Part shown: positions 42,876-50,961 of the stretch, piece by piece
How the letters are laid out: every line of letters starts with the position of its first letter
Numbering within the stretch: position 1 is the first letter of the stretch
Position numbers and translations under genes: made by a program
From: Paenibacillus contaminans
GTDB taxonomy: Bacteria > Bacillota > Bacilli > Paenibacillales > NBRC-103111
Reading direction: 5' to 3'
Length of the DNA: 64,000 bases
NCBI RefSeq assembly: GCF_003285015.1
Contig: NZ_QMFB01000014.1
Coordinates: 124,001 to 188,000 of the forward strand
Notes under the pieces: model-generated
What the model was told of the DNA's origin: nothing
The model's database searches: none
What the model saw: the letters and a program-made list of their open reading frames with translations, nothing else

Positions 42876-43151
42876 TTGAAGCTGATCGTTACGGATACCG
42901 CGGTGGAATGTTTCCGGAAGGACTGGGGTTATCGCGAGGGAGACTTCGTACGTATTTATGTCAGGTATAGCGGCGGCGGGGAAGATGCATTCGCATTCGG
43001 CATTACGAGAGACGATCCGCGTTATCCCGCAATATCGAATGATTTTGGCGGTATTACGTTTTTCATTGAAGAAAACGATTTATGGCACCTGGATGGCCGC
43101 GATTTGACGCTTGATTGCCGTTATGATGAAATCGCGTTTGTCCGCGGGTGA
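42876..43151 (+). CDS. yneR: HesB-like protein, YneR family
   Basis: 91-residue HesB/IscA-like fold without the ligand Cys triad (only scattered Cys), so probably not a cluster carrier. GGITFFIEENDLWHLDGRDL is the YneR signature. TTG 42876 follows GAGGAGG at good distance; the upstream TTG at 42852 would place that ribosome site inside the gene. It overlaps the next frame by 4 nt (GTGA). Confidence 0.85.
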   Translation: MKLIVTDTAVECFRKDWGYREGDFVRIYVRYSGGGEDAFAFGITRDDPRYPAISNDFGGITFFIEENDLWHLDGRDLTLDCRYDEIAFVRG

Positions 43152-43435
43152 CCGTTATGTCTTTAGGGCTTGTGGTTGTCGAAGTGTGTCAGCGAAACGC
43201 TATTGCGGCTATTGAGTTGGAAGAACTTGAAGCGGATTATCCGGAAATTGCCGTGCTTCGAACCGATTGCCTGTCGATGTGCCATGTATGCAGGGCCGTG
43301 CCGTATGCGATGGTGGAGGGGAAGCGGGTATTGGCCAAGTCGGCATCCGTTTGCCTGAACCTGATCCGGGAGGCGGCCGTAAAGGAAATAAACGATGTTA
43401 TGGAGCTGCTCGACAATGACGAAGGATCGGTATGA
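43148..43435 (+). CDS. yuzB: YuzB-like protein (DUF1450)
   Basis: 95-residue small protein with conserved Cys residues (VEVCQRN, RTDCLSMCHVCRAVPYAMVEG) as in Bacillus YuzB, function unknown, possibly redox or Fe-S related by context. GTG 43148 overlaps the stop of the YneR-like gene; ATG 43157 is an alternative. Its end overlaps the MurB-like gene by 20 nt, so translation is coupled. Confidence 0.85.
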   Translation: MTVMSLGLVVVEVCQRNAIAAIELEELEADYPEIAVLRTDCLSMCHVCRAVPYAMVEGKRVLAKSASVCLNLIREAAVKEINDVMELLDNDEGSV

Positions 43436-44450
43436 GCTTTTTGACAAGCTTTGTATGCGAGATGTGCGGTTATCGGAGCATAGTTCTTACGGAATCGGCG
43501 GGTATGCGGATTATTTCGCAATGCCGGCAACGATCGAGCAGCTCGTTACCATTTTGGAAGTGAGCGCAACGTATGGAATGGATCGCGTTGTGTTCGGCAT
43601 GGGCTCGAACATGCTGTTCCCGGATCGGCCCAAACGGGGGACGTTGTACATTTCGTTAAAAAAAATGGCCGACGTTACGGTAAACGGGTCCCGCTGGTTC
43701 GTCACATCCGGTTTGCCGCTTTCGATGCTGTCCGTTGCCGGCATGATTACGGGGGCGCCGGAGTTTCAATTTACTTATTTGATGCCGGGCAGTCTGGGCG
43801 CGGGCATTTATATGAACGCCAAATATTACAATGAGCAAGTCGGCGACAAAATCGAGACGGTTTCTTATATCGATTTGGACGATCCGACGTTGTCGCTGCA
43901 AACGATTCGTGCCGAGGATTGCAGGTTTGGCTATAAACAATCGATTTTCCAGCATAATCCATGGATTATTGTCGGGGCGAAAATCAAGGTTCCGGAGTTT
44001 GAAGGACCGATTTCGGGCGGCATAGGCGGGCTTCTTTCGAAATATAAAGCGGCGAACGGCCAACTGTCGTCATTGGATTCGTTTTATTCCTTTTTCTCAC
44101 GAGAATTACGCGAGCTTCAGGCCGGAAGGACCGGCATACCTGCGCCAATGCAGGACATCGAACGATACCGTACGCAGAATAAGCACTTTATATACCGCTC
44201 ATGCGGCTCTTTTTTCAAAAACAATTATGCAGCAGGCTCTTCAATCGGAGCTCTTGTCGACAGGCTGGGATTAAAAGGACTTTCTCACGGCGGGGCGATC
44301 ATTTCGCCCTATCACGGCAATATGATTTTGAATGCCGATCATGCGACGGCTGCACATATTTTATACTTGAAGGATACCGTTTCGGAAGCCATACACCGGC
44401 ATTACGGCTTTATTCCCGAGCCGGAAGTGGTCATCATGGAGGAAGCCTAA
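43416..44450 (+). CDS. MurB-like FAD-dependent oxidoreductase
   Basis: 344-residue protein with the UDP-N-acetylenolpyruvoylglucosamine reductase layout: SSYGIGGYADY, VVFGMGSNMLF (FAD phosphate loop), MPGSLGAGIYMNAKYY, the catalytic-Ser motif CGSFFKNN and the C-terminal catalytic Glu in PEPEVVIM. Two usually invariant Arg positions differ (RIGG is GIGG; YRxSxF is YKQSIF), so it may be a divergent MurB or a paralogue with another substrate. ATG 43416 has GGAG 9 nt upstream; the codon at 43395 does not. It is the last gene of the sufA-yneR-yuzB operon. Confidence 0.75.
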   Translation: MTKDRYELFDKLCMRDVRLSEHSSYGIGGYADYFAMPATIEQLVTILEVSATYGMDRVVFGMGSNMLFPDRPKRGTLYISLKKMADVTVNGSRWFVTSGLPLSMLSVAGMITGAPEFQFTYLMPGSLGAGIYMNAKYYNEQVGDKIETVSYIDLDDPTLSLQTIRAEDCRFGYKQSIFQHNPWIIVGAKIKVPEFEGPISGGIGGLLSKYKAANGQLSSLDSFYSFFSRELRELQAGRTGIPAPMQDIERYRTQNKHFIYRSCGSFFKNNYAAGSSIGALVDRLGLKGLSHGGAIISPYHGNMILNADHATAAHILYLKDTVSEAIHRHYGFIPEPEVVIMEEA

Positions 44451-44460
44451 ATTTCGAGCG

Positions 44461-44508
44461 AAAAGACCCTAGCATCCGCTATCAGGCGGAAAATGGGGTC
44501 TTTTTTTA
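44461..44508 (+). terminator. terminator of the MurB-like gene
   Basis: AAAAGACCC..CCGC pairs with GCGG..GGGTCTTTTT. T-rich tail. Confidence 0.85.
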
Positions 44509-44557
44509 ATGAAACGACGCTGAGAGGCATTTTCCCTTGGATGAATTAAAAATAAAC

Positions 44558-44596
44558 GGGACAGCACCGAAGTCCATGGACTTTTGGCACTGCCCC
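44558..44596. repeat. palindrome resembling two fused insertion-sequence ends
   Basis: GGGACAGCACCGAAGTCC and GGACTTTTGGCACTGCCCC are inverted around AT. The GGGRCAGYGCCAAAAGTCC-like arms look like IS termini placed back to back. The rest of 44509-44890 shows no gene. Confidence 0.5.
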
Positions 44597-44890
44597 AAAT
44601 CACCTTTCGCACCGCAGCGTAGCGCAGTTCCCGGGATCTTGTCGCTGCAAGACGGCGGAGGGTTAACCGCGGCTGCCGAACCGGGTGGTGTCATTCACTC
44701 CACACACATATCCTATGCCGAACATGTAATGAACGCCAGAGTTGAATTTCGAGGGGGGACATGGCATATCCCGTGCTTTTGGACATATTCAAACTCACAG
44801 CATTCGTCAGATGTCAACAAGTGTATGTAGCGGTTAGAAGGACAATACGATTCGCCAGCAGGAACCCGACAGCCCGAGGGGGTTAGAGCG

Positions 44891-46255
44891 CTAAGCTTGC
44901 GGTTCGATATTGTGATTATGCCGGAAAAAATTGGTCGGGTCGTATTTATGCTTGATGGAGGCTAATTTCGCGTAATTGTCCCCATAAGTATCTTTCGTGA
45001 TTTGGCGGTCGTTCCGGACCGTGTTCAGATACGACGTTTTGCGAACCGAATACGGCAGCATCGTTTCATAAGCGGATTCGATCCAATCCTTGAATGTCTT
45101 CTCTTCTTCCATCGGATAATCGACATCGAAGCAAAGGAGAAACGAGGCATCCCGAACGGCAAACGCCGTCGCGTCGGAAGGGATCCGGTTCATTTTGCCG
45201 TGGCATTCCCAGAATTGAACCAATAAGGACGGTCTCGGCAATAACTCGATCTTGGCGAGCAGGGCGTCAATCGCTTCGTCGTTGAACTCTTTAATGAATA
45301 ACGACGTTCCTGCAACAGCGACATTTTTCGGCGCCGCGAGGTCGAACCTCGACTGCAGCTCCGTATATCGGACGATTCCCGTATTATCCGAGATCGGTTG
45401 AGCCAATTCGCGAAGCGGTTGAACGGCCTTCTCCCCGCCGTCTTTATCTCCGGCATATAAACCGGCAATCACGATGACCCGCTTATTATGCAGCGACTCG
45501 GGCACGCCCGGAGCGGCAGGCATTTGGAAGGTCATCATGTTAAAGGATACTTCGTCGGGCGCCGTACGCAAAAAAGCTTGGGTATTGCGCAAAACTTGTT
45601 TAGCATCCTTATAGTCGTACATAACGTCGAGCGCCAGAACTTCAGGTCCCAGCGGATATAATTGAAATTCGAAAGAAGTGACGATGCCGAAGTTGCCGCC
45701 GCCGCCGCGGATCGCCCAGAACAAATCGGGATTCTCCTGAGCGTTGACTTGTAGGTGTTCTCCATCGGCCGTAACCATTCGAACGGATACGATATTGTCG
45801 CTCGTCAAGCCGTATTTGCCTCTCAAATAACCGGTGCCGCCGCATAAAGCAAGTCCGGCGATGCCCGTTTCCGTAACGGTTCCGGTCGGCGTTACCATGC
45901 CGTATTTTTGCGTTTCCGCATCAACGTCGCCGAGTGTCGCCCCCGGTTCTACGATCGCGACGCGGCGCTCCAAATCGACAGTTACCTTGCGCATTTCGGA
46001 GAAATCGACCATGATGCCGCCGTCGCATATGGCTGTTCCGGCTACATGATGACCGCCGCCGCGAATCGTCACTGCAAACTCTTTTTCTTTGGCGAATTTT
46101 ACGGCAGCGACGGCATCGGAAGCGGCTTTGCAAACCACAATCGCCGCGGGATGTTTATCGAAGGCGGTGTTCCATATTTTTCTTCTATCGTGATAGCCTT
46201 CCTCGCCCGTTAAAATGAGTCGTCCGATTAACTCCGCTTTTAATTGCTCGAACAA
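44891..46255 (-). CDS. FAD-binding oxidoreductase with berberine-bridge C-terminus
   Basis: 454-residue PCMH/VAO-type flavoprotein. The FAD domain has VTIRGGGHHVAG, where the His is the usual covalent flavin site, PTGTVTETGIAGLALCGG and WAIRGGGGNFGIVTSFEF. The C-terminal BBE segment is YGDNYAKLASIKHKYDPTNFF. No signal peptide is present. It probably oxidises a sugar or small alcohol; the substrate is unknown. It is transcribed away from a promoter region containing a GTAC-based palindrome (46348-46389) that it shares with the LysM peptidase gene. Confidence 0.9.
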   Translation of the reverse strand: MFEQLKAELIGRLILTGEEGYHDRRKIWNTAFDKHPAAIVVCKAASDAVAAVKFAKEKEFAVTIRGGGHHVAGTAICDGGIMVDFSEMRKVTVDLERRVAIVEPGATLGDVDAETQKYGMVTPTGTVTETGIAGLALCGGTGYLRGKYGLTSDNIVSVRMVTADGEHLQVNAQENPDLFWAIRGGGGNFGIVTSFEFQLYPLGPEVLALDVMYDYKDAKQVLRNTQAFLRTAPDEVSFNMMTFQMPAAPGVPESLHNKRVIVIAGLYAGDKDGGEKAVQPLRELAQPISDNTGIVRYTELQSRFDLAAPKNVAVAGTSLFIKEFNDEAIDALLAKIELLPRPSLLVQFWECHGKMNRIPSDATAFAVRDASFLLCFDVDYPMEEEKTFKDWIESAYETMLPYSVRKTSYLNTVRNDRQITKDTYGDNYAKLASIKHKYDPTNFFRHNHNIEPQA

Positions 46256-46347
46256 ATGGTTTCCCTCCTAAGTATGGTAGATTGTCCGCTGCTCCGTTAA
46301 TTCGATAGACAATAGACGGCAGTGGAACTGTGTACATTATAGCTCAC

Positions 46348-46389
46348 ATAGTACACTTAGTAAATATTTATATTTATAAAGTGTACTAT
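46348..46389. promoter_or_regulatory. divergent operator palindrome ATAGTACACTT / AAGTGTACTAT
   Basis: Perfect 11-bp arms at 46348-46358 and 46379-46389, with a further GTGTAC half site at 46330. The spacer contains TATTTATAAA (46371), also found upstream of sufR and the FMN reductase gene. The position between two divergent genes supports an operator role. Confidence 0.65.
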
Positions 46390-46515
46390 ATTTCGGTCCG
46401 GGGCGATTTTAAGGGTACAAAATGCCGATGCTGGCGCTCTCGTACGGTTGACTTGGAATTGCCGCCGTTTCAACGGCATATGCATCCTAATGACGGGATT
46501 TTTCGGGGAAGGGGC

Positions 46516-47727
46516 ATGAGCAATATGGCATTTTCCTATGTCGTGCAAAAGGGAGACACCGTCTACAGAATCGCCAAACGATTGGGTGTCCGCGTACAGG
46601 AAATAGCGGCTGCCAATCCGCAGCTTGGGAATGTCGATCAAATCGTCCCCGGCCAAATGCTGACGATTCCGCAGGCCGTTCCAAACCGATATGTCGTGCA
46701 GCGGGGCGATACCTTCTATTACATAACCAAAAGATTTGATATAGCCCCGTCCGATTTGCTGGCCGCCAATCCGGGTCTTGATCCGCAGCGGCTGCAGGCA
46801 GGACGTACGATTTTGCTTCCGTCCGGCAAAAGGACGGCGATCGTAGACACGACGGTCATGTACGGGTACGTCGAAATGATGGACGATATATCGGCCCTGC
46901 TGCAGGCTTATCCGTTTATCGGCTGCGAGGTTATCGGCGAAAGCGTCCTCCGCAAGGATATACCGGCGCTGCGGATCGGCACCGGTCCGAAGCGGATTCA
47001 TTATCAGGCTTCCATTCACGCGAACGAATGGATTACGGCGCCGCTGCTGATGAAATTCGCCGAGGAATATGCGGCGGCTTACTCGGGAGGCACGCTGCTT
47101 CGGGGCAGGAGTGCGCGAAAGTTATACGAGAACGCAACGCTGTGGCTTGCACCGATGCTGAATCCGGACGGGGTTGAGCTTGTCCAGGAAGGCATCACCC
47201 CGCAGCATCCGTATTACCGCGAATTATTGGATATGAATAACGGTTCGTTCGATTTTTCCAAGTGGAAGGCGAATATTCGCGGCGTCGATTTGAACGATCA
47301 GTTTCCCGCGCGCTGGGAAGCGGAGCGGGAGCGACGGGCTGCAGCCGGGCCCGGCCCGTCCGATTATTCCGGGGCTGCGCCGCTTTGCGAGCCGGAAGCG
47401 AAGGCGATTGCCGATTTTACGCGAAGTAAAGATTTCAGTCTCATCGTTTCTTTCCATACGCAAGGCCGGGAAATCTATTGGAATTACCGCGATTTGGAGC
47501 CGTTCGAGTCCGAGTCGATCGCCAAACGCTTCGGCCAAGCGAGCGGATACCGGGTCGTCAAGCTGACCGGCAGCGACGCCGGATGCAAGGACTGGTTTAT
47601 CCAGGATTTCCGTCGCCCCGGATTTACGGTTGAAGCCGGAATCGGCGTCAACCCGCTGCCGATCGGGCAATTTCCGGCAATCTATAATGAAACCGTCGGC
47701 ATTATGCTGGAAGGGCTCAATGTTTAA
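46516..47727 (+). CDS. LysM-M14 peptidase (gamma-D-glutamyl-diaminopimelate peptidase-like)
   Basis: About 404 residues: two LysM domains (YVVQKGDTVYRIAKRLGV; YVVQRGDTFYYITKRFDI) that bind peptidoglycan or spore wall, then an M14 zinc carboxypeptidase domain with the HxxE ligands in SIHANEWITAPLL, DLNDQFPARWE, the third zinc His in VSFHTQGREIYW and the catalytic Glu in FTVEAGIGVNP. This matches ENP1/LytF-type cell-wall peptidases. It has no signal peptide, so it may act in the mother cell on the spore wall. ATG 46516 or ATG 46525 follows GGGGAAGGGG; the open frame upstream to 46330 is not needed. Confidence 0.9.
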   Translation: MSNMAFSYVVQKGDTVYRIAKRLGVRVQEIAAANPQLGNVDQIVPGQMLTIPQAVPNRYVVQRGDTFYYITKRFDIAPSDLLAANPGLDPQRLQAGRTILLPSGKRTAIVDTTVMYGYVEMMDDISALLQAYPFIGCEVIGESVLRKDIPALRIGTGPKRIHYQASIHANEWITAPLLMKFAEEYAAAYSGGTLLRGRSARKLYENATLWLAPMLNPDGVELVQEGITPQHPYYRELLDMNNGSFDFSKWKANIRGVDLNDQFPARWEAERERRAAAGPGPSDYSGAAPLCEPEAKAIADFTRSKDFSLIVSFHTQGREIYWNYRDLEPFESESIAKRFGQASGYRVVKLTGSDAGCKDWFIQDFRRPGFTVEAGIGVNPLPIGQFPAIYNETVGIMLEGLNV

Positions 47728-47816
47728 CAAAAAATTTGATTACCTGAAATGCCTCCATCTGGTAAAATATTGTTATACATAGATAAAAACGGAACAGGAG
47801 AGGCGAGGGGAACGGT

Positions 47817-49841
47817 GTGCTTGTGAACAAAACGAAAGAACAAGATCCGAAGCAGCAGGCCGTCGACAACAGGAAACGGATGACGTTCCGTCTGAATTTG
47901 TTTTTCTTTTCCGTATTTTTTTTGTTTAGCGTGCTGCTCGTCCGGCTTGCTTATTTGCAATTCGTAGAAGGCGAGGATCTGAAGGCTTCGGAGACGTTCA
48001 TCGATTACAAACCTACTCCGATCGCTCCGATCCGCGGAAATATCTACGATTCCAACGGACATCCGATTGCGGTTTCAAAGCCGGTGCAATCGTTGTATTT
48101 CCGTGTCGAGGTAGGCCAGAGTGATGACGATATCATTGAGATCGCCTATGGGCTGGAGGGAATTTTCGAAGAACACGGCAAAGCCGGGCAGGAAACGCTG
48201 ACCGCCGCCGACATCCTGAAGCGGATGGACGTAGGCATCAATCTCGATAAGTCGAAGGCCAAAAATCCGAGCTTCTACAATGTGCCGCGGCGTATCAAGA
48301 CGGATTTGTCCAAGGACGAGGCGGCCGTTATTACCGAACACCGCGATGAGCTGCAGGGCATCGAGATCGTCGAGGAGAGCATCCGCCAATACGATCCCCA
48401 AAGCATAGCGGCACAGCTCGTCGGTTATTTGAAGCGGTTCAACGCCGCAAGGGAGAAGCAGAACGGACTCGCCTACTACAAGGAACAACCTAAAGGCGAA
48501 TATATGGATACGGAGGATGTCGGCTTTGACGGTATCGAGCTGATGTATCAAGAACAACTCCGCGGCAAAAAAGGGTTGAAGACGTATCCGGTTAATGCGA
48601 TCAACAAAATTATCGGCATTCCGGAAATTGCCCCGCCTACGCGTGGCAACAATATTTATCTAACAATCAATAAAGATGTTCAACTTGTGGCCGAGCAGGC
48701 GATCACGGATCAAATTCAGCTGCTTCAACAGAAAGATTACGGCCTAGGAAAAGGCATGGCGGCTCGCTCGGGCTACGCCGTCGCGATGGAGGTCGACACG
48801 GGCCGGGTTGTCGCTATGGCGAGCATGCCGGACTACGATACAAACATATGGACAGGCAGCAGCATTCCGGTCGAGGCTTATAACAAGATCAGACAATTTG
48901 TCAATAACGGGACGATCCGCACGTCTTATCCCGATTACCCGGAGAAGGAAATGAACGCTCATACGAATTCCCTCGTATTTCTGGGGTCGACGATCAAGCC
49001 CTTAACCGTGCTGATCGGCTTGAATGAGCGTTTGTTCGGCTTGAGGGAAACATATTATGATCCGGGGTATTACGTGTTTGGCGCCGACAACAGCCGTATT
49101 ATCAACTCCGACGGCTATGCCAACGGTTCGTTGAATGCAACCTCCGCCATTCAGAAGTCGTCGAACACGTTCATGTCCGCGATGATCGGCGTACCGCTGT
49201 GGAACAAATACGGCAGGGAGAAAGGAACGGCCATGCAGGTTTGGGCCGACTATTTGGCGAAGTTCGGGCTTGGAGTATCGACCGGAAGCGGGATGCCGGG
49301 CGAGTATAACGGAGCGAACGATTTTTTTGCGAATGCCAAACAGAGCAGTATCATGTCGGCAATGGTATATGCGTCCTGGGGACAAAACGAGCGCTATACG
49401 ACGCTGCAGCTCGCTCAGTTTGCAGCTACGCTGGCCAGCCGCGGCAAACGGATCAAGCCGCAATTCGTCGAGAAAATCGTGGACCCGAACAACAACACCG
49501 TTCAGCAGTTGGAGCCTGTCGTACTCGATGAGGTGAAGTTCGCGAGCGAGCACTGGGATGCCGTTATCGCCGGGATGAAGAGCAGCGCCGAGGGCATCGA
49601 CACGTTGCCGTATAACGTGGCGAGGAAGACGGGAACGTCGACGCAGGATGTCAGCAATGGCAAAAGCAAAGTGGACAACGCCGTGCTAATCGCGTTCGCA
49701 CCGGCGGAAAAGCCGAAGCTTGCGGTCGCCGTCGTCGTACCGGAGGGAGGCTTCGGCAAATATGGCGCCGCGCCGATCGCCGCGAAAATATTCGAAGCGT
49801 ACGACAAAGCGGTAGGCGGACTGAGCGGAGCGGTGAAGTAA
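47817..49841 (+). CDS. class B penicillin-binding protein (PBP2-type transpeptidase)
   Basis: 674-residue membrane-anchored D,D-transpeptidase for peptidoglycan cross-linking. A cytoplasmic basic tail, one TM helix at about 24-46 (FFFSVFFLFSVLLVRLAYL), the PBP dimer/pedestal domain (RGNIYDSNGHPIA) and the transpeptidase with SxxK in LGSTIKPLT (Ser near 391), SxN in KSSNTF (near 447) and KTG in ARKTGTST (near 604). GTG 47817 has GGCGAGGGG upstream; GTG 47823 is an alternative. The last codons and TAA are the first unit of a tandem repeat array running downstream. Confidence 0.93.
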   Translation: MLVNKTKEQDPKQQAVDNRKRMTFRLNLFFFSVFFLFSVLLVRLAYLQFVEGEDLKASETFIDYKPTPIAPIRGNIYDSNGHPIAVSKPVQSLYFRVEVGQSDDDIIEIAYGLEGIFEEHGKAGQETLTAADILKRMDVGINLDKSKAKNPSFYNVPRRIKTDLSKDEAAVITEHRDELQGIEIVEESIRQYDPQSIAAQLVGYLKRFNAAREKQNGLAYYKEQPKGEYMDTEDVGFDGIELMYQEQLRGKKGLKTYPVNAINKIIGIPEIAPPTRGNNIYLTINKDVQLVAEQAITDQIQLLQQKDYGLGKGMAARSGYAVAMEVDTGRVVAMASMPDYDTNIWTGSSIPVEAYNKIRQFVNNGTIRTSYPDYPEKEMNAHTNSLVFLGSTIKPLTVLIGLNERLFGLRETYYDPGYYVFGADNSRIINSDGYANGSLNATSAIQKSSNTFMSAMIGVPLWNKYGREKGTAMQVWADYLAKFGLGVSTGSGMPGEYNGANDFFANAKQSSIMSAMVYASWGQNERYTTLQLAQFAATLASRGKRIKPQFVEKIVDPNNNTVQQLEPVVLDEVKFASEHWDAVIAGMKSSAEGIDTLPYNVARKTGTSTQDVSNGKSKVDNAVLIAFAPAEKPKLAVAVVVPEGGFGKYGAAPIAAKIFEAYDKAVGGLSGAVK

Positions 49842-50138
49842 GGAGCGCGCTGCCGGACCGAGCAGTGGGGAGGAGCGGTGAAGTAAGGAGCGCGCTGCTG
49901 GACCGAGCAGTAGGGAGGAGCGGTGAAGTAAGGAGCGCGCTGCTGGACCGAGCAGTGGGAGGAGCGGTGAAGTAAGGAGCGCGCTGCCGGACCGAGCAGT
50001 GGGAGGAGCGGTGAAGTAAGGAGCGCGCAGCTGGACCGAGAAGTGGGGAGGAGCGGTGAAGTAAGGAGCACGCTGCCGGATCGAACAGTAGGGAGGAGCG
50101 GTGAAGTAAGGAGCACGCTGCCGGACCAAACAGTAAGG
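49827..50138 (+). repeat. seven-unit 44-45 bp tandem repeat starting inside the PBP gene end
   Basis: Units begin at 49827, 49872, 49917, 49961, 50005, 50050 and 50095. Each starts GGAGCGGTGAAGTAAGGAGC, which contains the PBP stop codon and a GTAAGGAG ribosome-site-like word, followed by a CTGCNGGACCGAGCAG mini-hairpin. Units differ by a few substitutions and 1-bp indels. Minus-strand frames across it only translate the repeat. Confidence 0.95.
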
Positions 50139-50196
50139 AATGCAGGTAGATAACGTGAAGGATTAATCGTCGAGCGAAATGAATAGCGGAACCAGG

Positions 50197-50224
50197 AGGG
50201 GCGTCCGCGGATGCCCCTTTTTTT
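50197..50224 (+). terminator. terminator downstream of the repeat array
   Basis: AGGGGC-TCC pairs with GGA-GCCCCT, followed by seven T. It is the first terminator after the PBP gene, so the array is probably in its transcript. Confidence 0.88.
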
Positions 50225-50265
50225 GAAATCACGGAAAGTATATTTCCGCGGATTGGTCGAGTTCC

Positions 50266-50346
50266 AGATAAACGCGCCTTTCCTTAAGCGTATGCTTACA
50301 AAGTCGCTTTCTTCGAAAGCGTTTAGGATGGCAAAGCCGTTCATCC
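50266..50346. repeat. long GGTAAACG-family repeat, copy 1
   Basis: GATAAACGCG...CCGTTCATCC with the inner TAAGCGTATGCTTA palindrome and CGCTTTCTTCGAAAGCG hairpin. It is immediately followed by 215-nt family copy C. About 40 bp to its left (TTCCGCGGATTG) also matches the region left of 50880. Confidence 0.8.
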
Positions 50347-50383
50347 CTACTGATGCCATTAAGGCGCCTCTATATGCTGGAGT

Positions 50384-50600
50384 CCGAAATAGCCCGCTTG
50401 GAGCAAGGGATCGAGGTTCTTCTTACGCTGGAGTCCGATTTTTCCGGCTTGGCGAACGGATTTATCGGTGTACCGTGCAAAAGAGCTGCTGCAAGCAGGC
50501 GTTTTCGGACTACAAGCGGAGAAAGGAAGCCGTATTCGATTCCAAGTGGGCAAAATCGAAATGCAGCGCATGCAAGCGACGAGCGAGGATGGGCAAGCGG
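50384..50600 (+). repeat. 215-nt dispersed repeat, copy C
   Basis: Closest to copy A at 22420. Forward sub-repeats GGAGTCCGAAATAGCC and GGAGTCCGATTTTTCC are followed by inverted ones ending TTTTCGGACT and AAAATCGAAATG. In both A and C it lies directly to the right of a GGTAAACG-family element, so the two families can travel as one unit. Confidence 0.8.
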
Positions 50601-50810
50601 GCAGGAATGCCGGTTGGAGGACCGGTAAATGCCAGATCCGTGACAGAAAGCGCCGAAGGCGAACAAGTGGTAATGGGTAGGGCCGGCAAAGGGGCTTCGC
50701 TAAGGGGCCGCCTTCGTGTTTCTACCTTGCAAGAAGTTCGAAGAAACACGATTACAGGAGTTGAAAGCCATACCCATTGCCACGTCAACGAACAAACGTA
50801 TATCGAACGC

Positions 50811-50834
50811 CAAAACCGCCGCAAGGCGGTTTTC
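50811..50834 (+). terminator. orphan terminator hairpin
   Basis: AAAACCGCC-GCAA-GGCGGTTTT, a perfect 9-bp stem with a tetraloop and short T tract, with no annotated gene upstream since the PBP. A small RNA or short peptide gene in 50601-50810 is possible; no coding frame there has a good ribosome site. Confidence 0.6.
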
Positions 50835-50879
50835 TCAAAGTCCCAGAAAATACATCCTCCGCGGATTGTTCAACTTCCC

Positions 50880-50958
50880 GGTAAACGCGCCTGTCCTTAA
50901 GCATATGCTTACGAAGTCGCTTTCTTCGAAAGCGATAGGACGGTGTAGCCGTTTATCC
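50880..50958. repeat. long GGTAAACG-family repeat, copy 2
   Basis: Best-preserved long form: GGTAAACG outer arm, CTGTCCT/AGGACGG second stem, perfect palindrome TAAGCATATGCTTA, hairpin CGCTTTCTTCGAAAGCG and CGTTTATCC outer arm. It ends 3 nt from the stop codon of the minus-strand HAD gene. Confidence 0.85.
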
Positions 50959-50961
50959 TTA

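Noticed and set aside
44537..44830. Small plus-strand ORF in the 44509-44890 gap
   Set aside because: No ribosome site, starts within the IS-end-like palindrome and has no recognisable features.
49827..50138. CRISPR array
   Set aside because: Units are contiguous with no unique spacers and are derived from the PBP gene end; no cas genes nearby.
49651..50232. Minus-strand frames with repeated LLHRSS peptides
   Set aside because: They only translate the 44-45 bp DNA tandem array and have no start signals.
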